This document shows, piece by piece, positions 26,011 through 34,343 of a DNA stretch of 64,000 nucleotides (its first letter is position 1; each line of letters begins with the position of its first letter). The translations under genes and the position numbers were made by a program. Origin of the DNA: Eubacterium sp. (GTDB lineage Bacteria; Bacillota; Clostridia; Lachnospirales; Lachnospiraceae); the NCBI GenBank assembly GCA_017480495.1, contig JAFVAQ010000036.1, positions 1 through 64,000 of the forward strand, written 5' to 3'. The notes under the pieces are model-generated. The model saw nothing but the letters and a program-made list of their open reading frames with translations. It was not told the DNA's origin and made no database searches.

Positions 26011-26132
26011 TATAATTTATAAAATGCTATATTAAATGTAGGAAAGCACCCACTCCAAAGTGGATGCTCCCGTTCGATTATTTGCTCTAAATGGAGCCGC
26101 CTCTCCCGGTGCAGACAGGAGAGGCATTTTTT
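26011..26132 (+). ncRNA. Probable antisense RNA antitoxin
   Basis: On the plus strand TATAAT (26011-26016, with TTGAAT at 25986) would start an RNA near 26023. It would end at a strong terminator: GCCTCTCC/GGAGAGGC stem (26099-26125) and six T's. This RNA of about 110 bases is complementary to the 3' untranslated part of the toxin mRNA and stops at its stop codon, the layout of TxpA/RatA-type type I pairs. Confidence 0.55.
26045..26068 (-). terminator. Terminator of the toxin mRNA
   Basis: Ten-base arms around CCAA (one G-U on the minus strand), then TTTCC. It ends the toxin transcript after it crosses the antisense RNA region. Confidence 0.45.
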
Positions 26133-26244
26133 ATTTACGCTTAACTTCTTTTAGAAAAGCAAGCAATGATATGATCAGCGTACCAAGCGATATCAAAGTA
26201 TCGATCACTCTTAGCACAATCGTAGCGATTTCAAAGACTGTCAT
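26131..26244 (-). CDS. Small holin-like type I toxin
   Basis: A 37-aa peptide: MTVFE, one hydrophobic helix (IATIVLRVIDTLISLGTLII and a few more), then a basic tail KEVKRK. Size, one membrane helix and positive C-terminus match the putative holin-like toxins (TxpA/BsrG-like) of Firmicutes, which damage the membrane when expressed. GGGAGG lies eight bases before the ATG. The long 5' leader holds CCTCCC (26296-26291), which could mask that ribosome site, and a small hairpin ATTCAG/CTGAAT. A counter-transcribed RNA covers the 3' end. Family assignment is from features, not from a search. Confidence 0.65.
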   Translation of the reverse strand: MTVFEIATIVLRVIDTLISLGTLIISLLAFLKEVKRK

Positions 26245-26330
26245 AAGCACCACCTCCCTTCCTTGTAATTCAGAAAACTGAATAAGGCTCGGGAGGCTAC
26301 CACCCTGTCATGGGTACTTCCTACGAAATT

Positions 26331-26359
26331 AGAATAACACCGAATTATCGGACAATCAA
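26331..26359 (-). promoter_or_regulatory. Promoter of the toxin gene
   Basis: Minus strand TTGATT (26359-26354), 17 bases, TATTCT (26336-26331), about 90 bases before the toxin start. Confidence 0.5.
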
Positions 26360-26410
26360 TACGTTTTTTCGGAATAATACACTTTCTCGAATTGTCGTTG
26401 TGAAAAAAGA

Positions 26411-26488
26411 GCCAGTGGGGACGGTTCCCGTGACAACTTTTGTGAACAAAAATTCACAAAAGTTGTCACGGGGACTGTCCCCACTGGC
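26411..26488. repeat. 78-bp REP palindrome, copy 2
   Basis: Same orientation as copy 1 and identical to it except for one base in the left arm. It lies four bases past the stop of the topoisomerase B gene. Confidence 0.9.
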
Positions 26489-26492
26489 ACCA

Positions 26493-28412
26493 TTATGAGT
26501 CGATGTTTGCTTCTTTTGAGTTTTCTTCGATATACTGACGTCTAGGAGCAACCTCACTACCCATAAGTGTACTTGTAAGGGAGCTGGCCTCAGCACGGCT
26601 GGAAATCATCACCTGCTTCAGCACACGGTTGTCTGGATCCATAGTTGTCTCGAAGAGCTGGTTCGCGTCCATCTCACCAAGACCTTTATATCTCTGAATC
26701 AGGAACTTGCCCTTATGCTCTCTTCTATACTTCTCGAGCTCGTCATCTGAATATAGATACTTTGCCTTCTTGCCCTCGCCCACTCTATAAAGTGGTGGAA
26801 TAGCTATATAGATATGTCCATCTGTGATAAGCTCCGGATAGAATCTATAGAAAAATGTAAGTAGCAATGTCGCTATATGCGCGCCATCGACATCGGCATC
26901 TGTCATGATAATGATCTTGCCATAGTTCAGTTTTTCAATATCAAAGTCGTTACCAAATCCTGTACCAAATCCACAACCAAAGGCATTGATCATCGCCTGT
27001 ATCTCTTTATTCTCAAGGACCTTCGCAACTGGAACCTTTTCAACATTAAGAATCTTTCCACGAAGAGGAAGTATCGCCTGATACTTACGATTTCTCGCAG
27101 ACTTTGCAGAACCACCCGCGGAATCACCCTCGACTATAAATATCTCACACTTCTCAGACTCATTACTCTCCTGACGAACCAGCTTACCATTTCCCTCAAA
27201 GGAGAACTTATTCAGATTAACCTTAGTCTTATTCTTCGCCTTCTCCTTTGCAGTCTCAACCGCTCTATCAACGATGTCCTTCAGAACCTCGTAGTTACGG
27301 TCGAAATAAACCGTCAGCTGCTCACGCATAATCGCATCAACCGCCTGAGTAACATCTGTATTCGAAAGTCTAGTTTTCGTCTGACCCTCGAACTGAGGAT
27401 CCGGATGCTTAACAGAAATAATCGCCTGCACACCCTGTCTGATATCCGCACCAGAGAGGTTACTATCCTTCTCCTTCAGCACACCCAGCTCATTTCTCGC
27501 GTAATTATTAATAATCTTCGCAAATGCCGCCTTGTAACCCGACACATGAGTACCGCCCTCAGGGTTGGTGATATTATTGGTGAAACCGATGACATTCTCA
27601 TCGCCATCCTCGGTACAAACAAAGACTATTTCAGCCTCTATACCATTCTTCTCGCCCTTAAGTGTAACCACAGGAGAAGTCTTAGTAAGATCCTTGGAAA
27701 TATCCTCTACAAAGGCAGCAAGTCCTCCCGGCTGGTGGAACACTTCCGGTGCGTAACCATCTCTTTTATTCTCAAATGTAATCGTCAGCTCAGGGTTCAG
27801 ATAGCAGGTCTCTTTGATACGCTGTCTGATGGCACTGGACTTGAACTTAACTGTCTCGAATATGGTATCATCCGGATAAAGCGTAACCCTTGTACCAGTC
27901 TTCTTCGCTGGAACTGCCGGCTCACTAGGAAGCAAGCCATCAATCAGCTTCGTCCTTGGCTTGCCGTACTCATAGGTGTCGTGATATACATTTCCATCAC
28001 GATATACATCCACGATAAGCTTCTTCGACAGCGCATTTACAACCGCAGAACCTACGCCGTGCAGACCACCGCTTATCTTATAAACAGAATCATTGAACTT
28101 ACCACCTGAGTGAAGCACGGTGAAAACCACTCGCTCCGCACTCTTCTTCTCCGTAGGGTGAAGATCAACCGGAATACCACGACCATCATCCTCAACAGTC
28201 GCCGAGCCATCCTCATTTAAAGAAACATAAATGTTCTTGCAGAAGCCCGCTAAATGCTCATCCACCGCATTATCTATTATCTCCTGAACCAAATGATTCA
28301 GACCAGTTCTTCCAGTACTACCAATGTACATACCAGGTCTAAGTCTAACTGGTTCGAGTCCTTTCAGGACCTTTATCGATTCAGAATCATAACTATCATT
28401 CTTCTTCGCCAT
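26493..28412 (-). CDS. parE: Type IIA topoisomerase subunit B (topoisomerase IV/gyrase B-like)
   Basis: ATPase subunit of a type IIA topoisomerase, 639 aa, full length. The GHKL ATPase motifs are EIIDNAVDEH, EDDGRGIPV and GGLHGVGSAVVNALS. The TOPRIM domain shows EGDSAGGSAK and DADVDGAHI. The C-terminal KGLGEMDANQLFETTMDP is typical. It strand-passes DNA with the A subunit encoded 20 bases upstream. Sequence alone does not cleanly separate ParE from GyrB here. I prefer topoisomerase IV because the partner is short and the pair is not beside dnaA or recF. The start is the ATG at 28412 after AAAGGA. Confidence 0.9.
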   Translation of the reverse strand: MAKKNDSYDSESIKVLKGLEPVRLRPGMYIGSTGRTGLNHLVQEIIDNAVDEHLAGFCKNIYVSLNEDGSATVEDDGRGIPVDLHPTEKKSAERVVFTVLHSGGKFNDSVYKISGGLHGVGSAVVNALSKKLIVDVYRDGNVYHDTYEYGKPRTKLIDGLLPSEPAVPAKKTGTRVTLYPDDTIFETVKFKSSAIRQRIKETCYLNPELTITFENKRDGYAPEVFHQPGGLAAFVEDISKDLTKTSPVVTLKGEKNGIEAEIVFVCTEDGDENVIGFTNNITNPEGGTHVSGYKAAFAKIINNYARNELGVLKEKDSNLSGADIRQGVQAIISVKHPDPQFEGQTKTRLSNTDVTQAVDAIMREQLTVYFDRNYEVLKDIVDRAVETAKEKAKNKTKVNLNKFSFEGNGKLVRQESNESEKCEIFIVEGDSAGGSAKSARNRKYQAILPLRGKILNVEKVPVAKVLENKEIQAMINAFGCGFGTGFGNDFDIEKLNYGKIIIMTDADVDGAHIATLLLTFFYRFYPELITDGHIYIAIPPLYRVGEGKKAKYLYSDDELEKYRREHKGKFLIQRYKGLGEMDANQLFETTMDPDNRVLKQVMISSRAEASSLTSTLMGSEVAPRRQYIEENSKEANIDS

Positions 28413-28432
28413 GTTGTTATCCTTTCACTGAG

Positions 28433-30700
28433 TTACTTTTTGTTACCTTTGCCGCCACGTTTTACAGCTTTCATGTTGGAGAGCTGAATGCCGTTAAACT
28501 CCGCAGAGTTATCAGCTGATATAGCGGAAACCACATAGTCGCCTCTTCTAAGAGATATGAGCTGAACTCCTCCAGCGCCCTTACCCTGAACAGGTATCTC
28601 TTCCGTCTTAACCTTGATGGAATATCCATTATTGGTTTCAGCTACTATATATTCATCTTCAAAACCGACATAAACTATTGGTGACTTAATCGCCTGAGAG
28701 GTCTTACGCGAGGTATCGAACAGCGCTGCACTTGCTCTCTTCGCCTTACCCTCTGTTGTAACAAATACCAGATTATATTCTGGAACCATACCTCTGCACT
28801 GCTCCACCAGATTCCTAACAGTATCTGAATCCATATTGCCTGCCGGATTCATCTCTGATACATTCATCATCGCCACAACATCCGCCGTATGACTCATGCC
28901 ACAGAACTCAAAAATCTGTATACCCTTGTCCGTTATTCTAAACTTCTTATCCTTCTTATTTTGCTTCTTTAAAATGTCAGACACCTTGATGATATGAACC
29001 ATTCCTTCGCTATCGAAGATCGCTATTCTATCAGTTGACATAACATTTAAATCGAACTTCCTAACCACATCAGGATTCTTCTCAAATACACTTCTAGGAG
29101 CGGACTTGATATAGAAGAATCGGTCCAGCAGGATGGTCTCTTCTGTAGCTACAACCTTCTCCTTCTCAACAACAACCTCTCCCAGATTCTCGATTACTGA
29201 TCTACGAGGAATAGCATACTTCTTCTTCAGCTCTTCGATATCAGCTATCATCTGCTTCTTCATAGCTGCATTAGACTTGAGGAGCTTCTCATACTTAGCT
29301 ATCTTCTTCTCCGCATCCTCAAGTTCCTTCTTCAGAACATCTACCTCTAGTCCTATCAGCTTCTGAAGTCTCATGGCCAGGATTGCATCTGTCTGCTTTT
29401 CAGTAAAATGCAACTCCTTCGCATCAGCTACAGAGCCCTTATATCTGAACTTGATATTCTCTGTCTTACCGAACATCAAACATTCCTTAGCTTCCTTTGT
29501 TGTAGCAGAACCACGGAGTATCTCGATTATGAGGTCAATAACATCAACCGCTTCAAGGAGTCCACTCTTAATCTCACGAACATCTCTCTGATCTGCAAGA
29601 AGTCTCTCATACTTAGCTGTGTAAACCTCCCACTTATACTCTGTATAAGTCTCAAGTATACGTCGAAGCCCCATAACCTCTGGCTTCTTGTTATAGATAC
29701 AATTCATATTTACACTGTAAGTATCCTCAAGGCCAGCCTTCTTATATAAAATATTCAGTATCTTCTCTATCTCTTCATCCGTAGTACCCTTCTTAACATC
29801 TATAGCCAGGCACTCCCCGTCCTTATCACCTCTATCAGCGATATCCACTACTGCAGGAAGCTTGCCCTGACGAACAAGGTCAGCAACCGTGTTCAGGAAC
29901 TTCTCAGTAGAACCGATCATCGTATAAGGAAGCTCAGTAACACAGATAGACTTACGGCCACGACCCGCGTCACGGATTTCAACCTTACCTCTGACTCTCA
30001 GCTTTCCAAGTCCAGTCTCATATATCTGAATCAGAGACTCTCTATCTATATTGATAATTCCACCTGTAGCAAAATCCGGTCCCTTCACATATTCCAGAAG
30101 CTCCTCTGTAGTAATCTTAGGATTCTGGAGATATGCTATCTCTGCATCCGCAACCTCTTCAAGATTGTGAGTAGGAATATTTGTAGCCATACCAACTGCG
30201 ATACCAGTTGCTCCAGAGGTCAGCATGTTAGGAACGAGAAATGGTATATGTACGGGCTCCTGCTCTGTACCATCAAAGTTTGGCATAAATTCACAGTACT
30301 TAAGATCCTTCAACCCTTCCTCTGCATACTGAGATATACGTGCCTCAGTATAACGCATGGCAGCAGCTCCTGAACCAGAAACATCACCAAAGTTTCCGTG
30401 AGGATCTACGAGTGGAATAGGTAGCTTCCAGCTCTGCGCCAGGTTAACCAAACACTCATATATAGAGCTGTCACCGTGAGGATGATATTTACCCATGGTA
30501 TCGCCGACGATACGGGCACACTTACGATGTGGGCTGTCGGACCTGGTCAGCTCTGATAAAGAGTAGATTACTCTTCTCTGTACCGGCTTAAGACCATCCT
30601 TAACATCTGGAAGAGCTCTCTCTGTAATAACGGACATGGCGTAGTCTACATAGTCCTGCCCCATTTCCTCTTCATAATCAATAGTTTTGATCTGTTCCAT
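28433..30700 (-). CDS. parC: Type IIA topoisomerase subunit A (topoisomerase IV/gyrase A-like)
   Basis: DNA-cleaving subunit, 755 aa, shorter than most GyrA. The breakage-reunion domain has the catalytic Tyr in AAMRYTEARI, with GRKSICVTELPY and a coiled coil near residues 430-510 (ELEDAEKKIAKYEKLLK). A C-terminal wrapping domain follows. No canonical GyrA box opens that domain; a KRGGKG occurs only at the extreme end. This favours ParC-like function, though paralogous gyrases are possible. The A gene precedes the B gene, the reverse of the usual Firmicutes parE-parC order. The start is the ATG at 30700. Confidence 0.9.
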   Translation of the reverse strand: MEQIKTIDYEEEMGQDYVDYAMSVITERALPDVKDGLKPVQRRVIYSLSELTRSDSPHRKCARIVGDTMGKYHPHGDSSIYECLVNLAQSWKLPIPLVDPHGNFGDVSGSGAAAMRYTEARISQYAEEGLKDLKYCEFMPNFDGTEQEPVHIPFLVPNMLTSGATGIAVGMATNIPTHNLEEVADAEIAYLQNPKITTEELLEYVKGPDFATGGIINIDRESLIQIYETGLGKLRVRGKVEIRDAGRGRKSICVTELPYTMIGSTEKFLNTVADLVRQGKLPAVVDIADRGDKDGECLAIDVKKGTTDEEIEKILNILYKKAGLEDTYSVNMNCIYNKKPEVMGLRRILETYTEYKWEVYTAKYERLLADQRDVREIKSGLLEAVDVIDLIIEILRGSATTKEAKECLMFGKTENIKFRYKGSVADAKELHFTEKQTDAILAMRLQKLIGLEVDVLKKELEDAEKKIAKYEKLLKSNAAMKKQMIADIEELKKKYAIPRRSVIENLGEVVVEKEKVVATEETILLDRFFYIKSAPRSVFEKNPDVVRKFDLNVMSTDRIAIFDSEGMVHIIKVSDILKKQNKKDKKFRITDKGIQIFEFCGMSHTADVVAMMNVSEMNPAGNMDSDTVRNLVEQCRGMVPEYNLVFVTTEGKAKRASAALFDTSRKTSQAIKSPIVYVGFEDEYIVAETNNGYSIKVKTEEIPVQGKGAGGVQLISLRRGDYVVSAISADNSAEFNGIQLSNMKAVKRGGKGNKK

Positions 30701-30758
30701 TTATATTTCCTCGCTTTTAAGATTCATCAGGCGTAGCCCTGAGAATGACATTATAAAA

Positions 30759-30783
30759 GAACCGACTGGAGTCCAGTCGGTTC
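30759..30783 (-). terminator. Terminator of the giant-protein run
   Basis: A near-perfect palindrome GAACCGACTGGA/TCCAGTCGGTTC around one base, followed on the minus strand by TTTTATAA. It lies about 65 bases past the second stop of the permease frame and upstream of the parC start. Confidence 0.75.
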
Positions 30784-30848
30784 ATATTTTACCATATATA
30801 GTAGAAAGGTGCAAAGAGAAACACACGATTTTGTTGTTTTGCCACTTT

Positions 30849-30962
30849 CTACTCTTCTTCCTTCTCTTTCCTACCTCTATATCTAAATATCCTCGATATA
30901 AGTGATATTATCAGGAAGTAAGTAACCGTCGTAACGAACAGTGGCATCGCTGTTTCGAGGCT
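30849..30962 (-). pseudogene. In-frame continuation of the permease beyond a premature TAG
   Basis: After the TAG at 30965-30963 the same frame continues for 37 codons: SLETAMPLFVTTVTYFLI, IISLISRIF, a basic tail and a second TAG at 30851-30849. This is what the last membrane helix of a polar amino acid permease looks like. It suggests that the upstream gene has lost its end to one nonsense change, or that the base is an error. Confidence 0.75.
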
Positions 30963-32351
30963 CTATGTTCTAATATTATTAAATACCTTCGTCATATCCT
31001 GAACTGAGATATATCCCACAACCGATGTCATCTTCACCAGACGAATAATCGCCTCCCGGTAGTCCTCCACTACATCCTCACCAGATTTAATAGTTAGATA
31101 CTGGAAGAACTCACTAGGCGTGATGTTATCCACGCGTAGATCTCTCACGAATTCGCCGTCACCAATCTTCATAGCATTTCTGCGAATCAGCCTGTAGACC
31201 TCTTCCCCAAATACAAATACAAATCCAATAGCTGCCGCTACGAAGCCACCGAAGTATACATTCTCATAGTATGAATAATACAGCGACATAATTATCATAA
31301 TCGCAGGTATACCATGAATCAGCCAGGCCAGCAGTGTCGATAGTCCTCTTACCAGCAGATTACCTCTCTGACTCAGCAGGAATATAATCACACCCATCGG
31401 CGTACCAGCAAGCACTGCAGCCAGCACCATAAGCAGTGTTGCAATTATACCGCCAGCGAATATCCTAAGTCTATTTCCTTCCACAAATGCATCATGGAAG
31501 TCATCCTTAATAGCGAACAGGAATCCGCCGTGCTTCTCAGCCTCACGCTGCATCGTGCATATCGCAATTCCGCCACTATAATCAGGCTCGCCGAAATACA
31601 TGGCCTTGGCCCTCTTATCACTAATAGTGATGGCACCGATACCCACGTCGAATCTCTTACCGGAAACTCCTGCAAGCACCTGGCTAAATGAAGTCTGCAC
31701 CATATTAGGCTTATAACCATACTCCCTGCAGAATCCAATCAATATATCTATCTCATAGCCCACAATCTTATCTCTGGACTTATAAGCAAATGGAACCTCG
31801 CTGTCACTATATGCAACAGTAATAGAACCATTCGTATCTGGTAGATCGGAGAATTCTTCACTAACCTTGTTATCAGTATCATTTCCGAACCATTTATTAT
31901 CCAGACTCTCCAGCTCACCACTAGATTTAAGCTTCTGTACGTATTCGGTGTATTGATCCCTCAGCTCCTTACCTCTCTCATCTATAGGAAATATAAATGA
32001 ATAATCAGAGCTCTCTACCAGGCCATCAATTTTGTTCAGTCTCTCTACTCCGCGCATTCTGGCTCTGATAATAGGCTCATCATCTACTGCGCCATTTATC
32101 TCACCGCTCTCCAGCGCCTTGTAGACCTCCTCTCTGGTCTCGAAAACCTTGACGACTGCATTTGGGAGCAGCTCATCCACTCTCTCCTCAAATATATATC
32201 CCTTCGGAACACCTACCGTCACCCTCTTATTGTTGAAGGCACTCACAGAATCAAGTCTCGGACCCATTTCATAGATTCGCCTAGCTACAGTTCCTACAAC
32301 ACATAAGACTATCAGGGATAGAATAATTATTAAATACTTCTTCGACTTCAT
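30963..32351 (-). CDS. Amino-acid-type substrate-binding/permease fusion, C-terminally truncated
   Basis: A 462-aa protein. An N-terminal transmembrane anchor is followed by two periplasmic-type binding regions (about 40-155 and 170-285; ITVAYSDSEVPFAYKSRDKIVGYEIDI, given in part: VGYEIDI and DVGIGAITISDKRAK are typical of polar amino acid binders). A permease domain of the HisM/GlnQ-partner type follows (LLAWLIHGIPAIMIIMSLYY, GEEVYRLIRRN, MTSVVGYISVQDMTKV). The frame stops at a TAG where the last helix should begin. Its ATG overlaps the stop of the lysozyme gene (TAATG), so the two are coupled. No ATPase gene is nearby. Confidence 0.85.
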   Translation of the reverse strand: MKSKKYLIIILSLIVLCVVGTVARRIYEMGPRLDSVSAFNNKRVTVGVPKGYIFEERVDELLPNAVVKVFETREEVYKALESGEINGAVDDEPIIRARMRGVERLNKIDGLVESSDYSFIFPIDERGKELRDQYTEYVQKLKSSGELESLDNKWFGNDTDNKVSEEFSDLPDTNGSITVAYSDSEVPFAYKSRDKIVGYEIDILIGFCREYGYKPNMVQTSFSQVLAGVSGKRFDVGIGAITISDKRAKAMYFGEPDYSGGIAICTMQREAEKHGGFLFAIKDDFHDAFVEGNRLRIFAGGIIATLLMVLAAVLAGTPMGVIIFLLSQRGNLLVRGLSTLLAWLIHGIPAIMIIMSLYYSYYENVYFGGFVAAAIGFVFVFGEEVYRLIRRNAMKIGDGEFVRDLRVDNITPSEFFQYLTIKSGEDVVEDYREAIIRLVKMTSVVGYISVQDMTKVFNNIRT

Positions 32352-33694
32352 TACTCCTCCCCCTTATCCTTCTGAGATTTGTAGTTAGGTGCACACTGCG
32401 CATGAATCTCGTCAGCTGGCTCCGCCCTGTCAAATGCCAATGTAAAATAATTATCATTATAAGGGTCATATGGTATCTCATAATACTTAAGCCACAGGAA
32501 GCATGCGTCCACTACCTTATCAGCATTTCGAATCTGTGAATCCAGACTCTTATATTCATCTGACTCTAATAGATGTACTACATAATTCGCCTGCATTTCC
32601 GGATCACCGATATTGAACTTATAATCCTCACCCGGACCACCTGGGCCAAACCATGTCTCTGCATATTCGTACAGGTCATCCTTCTTATCATAGGAAGTGA
32701 ACTGACCATAGCCGTAGCCTCCATCCTTATTAACCCACTGATTAGTATCATTATAGAAACCATTCGTCGAATTCTTCACTCTGGACTCCAGGAAATCCTT
32801 CTTCTCTATGGTCTTACGGTTGACCTTCTCAGTATATTCATCGTCCTCCAGGCCCCACAGATTATTATTATAATCCTCCAGATTAGAAGCCTGAAATTTC
32901 GACTCTGCCTTAAGATTGCACATTACTCCCAGAACAGCAGTCTCATTCTCATCGAAATGCTCCATGAGTAGATTATAGAGCATTTGATCCTCTGACATAT
33001 CCCCTAAATCCTTGTATTCCTTGGAAGGAAGTATAGACACCTTCTCCTCAATCGGAGTATCATCTATAACCTCGTGTTTCTTGAGAAATGTTCCCGGCAG
33101 CACAATCTCTGTTATAATTAAAACAGCAAAAAGGGCTATACCAATAATGATAATAGCCTTAAATCTTCGGAGCTCGAAGCTTCCGTCCTTATCCTCTTCT
33201 ATCCTCTTAAGACGATTCTTCTCTCTAATAAGAGCCTCTTCACGCATATCACGAGACTTCTTATCATTCTCAGCTCTCTTTCTCCTGATTTCCTGTCTAT
33301 GCTTTTCGATCTTAGCATTCTGTTTATCACGCTGCTTCGCGATAAATTCATCTGTCCTCTTAGTAGCAGCATCGAATTTCTTCTGCCTCTCAGAATTACC
33401 CTCTACATGACGCTTCTGAATTCTATCTCTGTTCTGACTGATACGAGCATCACGCTTCTCGCGCTTTTTCTGCAGCAGCTCGTCATCTCTGGCACGAATC
33501 TTCTCCAGTCTCTCATCATTTGTCTCGAGGAATTTATCTCTACGCTTGTCCGCTTTATCGATTTCAGCAACACGTCTCTCGTAATTCTTCTTAGCTCTCT
33601 CGAGCTGTTTTTTACGTCTAGCTTCTCTTAGCTCATCACTAGAGCCACTTGAATTCATTTTATCGCTGGACTTCTTACCTGACGAATCACTCAT
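32351..33694 (-). CDS. Membrane-anchored tail-lysozyme-type peptidoglycan hydrolase
   Basis: A 447-aa protein in three parts. Residues 1-175 are very basic and acidic coiled-coil (RRKKQLERAKKNYERRV and similar). One transmembrane helix follows (IIIIGIALFAVLIITEIVL, about 177-197). Outside is a domain (about 230-430) of the phage tail-tip lysozyme type: EHFDENETAVLGVMCNLKAES with the likely catalytic Glu, then NLWGLEDDEY, GGYGYGQFTSYD and WLKYYEIP. It probably cuts peptidoglycan locally. It is joined to the giant-protein run by a 24-base gap, and its stop overlaps the next start. Confidence 0.82.
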   Translation of the reverse strand: MSDSSGKKSSDKMNSSGSSDELREARRKKQLERAKKNYERRVAEIDKADKRRDKFLETNDERLEKIRARDDELLQKKREKRDARISQNRDRIQKRHVEGNSERQKKFDAATKRTDEFIAKQRDKQNAKIEKHRQEIRRKRAENDKKSRDMREEALIREKNRLKRIEEDKDGSFELRRFKAIIIIGIALFAVLIITEIVLPGTFLKKHEVIDDTPIEEKVSILPSKEYKDLGDMSEDQMLYNLLMEHFDENETAVLGVMCNLKAESKFQASNLEDYNNNLWGLEDDEYTEKVNRKTIEKKDFLESRVKNSTNGFYNDTNQWVNKDGGYGYGQFTSYDKKDDLYEYAETWFGPGGPGEDYKFNIGDPEMQANYVVHLLESDEYKSLDSQIRNADKVVDACFLWLKYYEIPYDPYNDNYFTLAFDRAEPADEIHAQCAPNYKSQKDKGEE

Positions 33695-33718
33695 CTAAGT
33701 AATATCTCCCTTCATAGC

Positions 33719-34339
33719 CTAAATAACTCCAAATAGTCTAAGTGGTAATGCCACAATAAATAGAATAACTATAAATAGTGGAATCCCCTTCATATATACC
33801 TTGATGTCAGCCTTACTCATAGTCATGTGGAAGAACATCGATACTCCCACATAGCCTAGGATAATCTTCAGCCATAGCATACCTGAACCCAGAATATGAA
33901 TCCAATAGAAGCATCCATATACCACGACAGCTCCCACAAACATAGGCGCCGACGAAGTAAATATATTCTGAAGGGCAACCAGAACTATATTACCCCGGTT
34001 CCTGAAATTAACATGTCCCAGCGAATCATCTACATGCTTGAATAGCGCAACCTCTGTAATCTCGGCTCCCGTAATAACCGCCAGAAATGCGTGCGCCATC
34101 TCATGTATCATAACACCTGGGAAAAATGCATAATTAACTATAGCAGTCGCCGCTTTGGGGGCAAGCATCATGCTCAGCCCCAAAATCAGCGATTCTTGAA
34201 TTAGCTCAATAAAATATCCAACTGCTATTATAACAAATGGGAGCAGAACTGCAATAATAAGAGCATATAGCACAGGAATATCGTGTATTTTGTTGTAATA
34301 ATCAACTATTGTTGATAGTATTTCCTTGATCTTATCCAT
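33719..34339 (-). CDS. HExxH membrane metalloprotease (M50-like)
   Basis: A 206-aa integral membrane protein with five or so hydrophobic segments. HEMAH at residues 79-83, inside a membrane segment, is a zinc protease motif. SKADIK near residue 175 could supply the third ligand, as in DUF3267/M50-like proteases. An intramembrane protease or a spore/envelope-type relative are both possible; the substrate is unknown. The start is four bases from the stop of the 1812-aa gene, so it belongs to the same transcript. Confidence 0.75.
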   Translation of the reverse strand: MDKIKEILSTIVDYYNKIHDIPVLYALIIAVLLPFVIIAVGYFIELIQESLILGLSMMLAPKAATAIVNYAFFPGVMIHEMAHAFLAVITGAEITEVALFKHVDDSLGHVNFRNRGNIVLVALQNIFTSSAPMFVGAVVVYGCFYWIHILGSGMLWLKIILGYVGVSMFFHMTMSKADIKVYMKGIPLFIVILFIVALPLRLFGVI

Positions 34340-34343
34340 AATC

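Noticed and set aside
26877..28109. 410-aa open frame on the plus strand inside the topoisomerase B gene.
   Set aside because: It lies wholly opposite strongly conserved coding sequence, has no ribosome site, and its translation looks like an antisense shadow.
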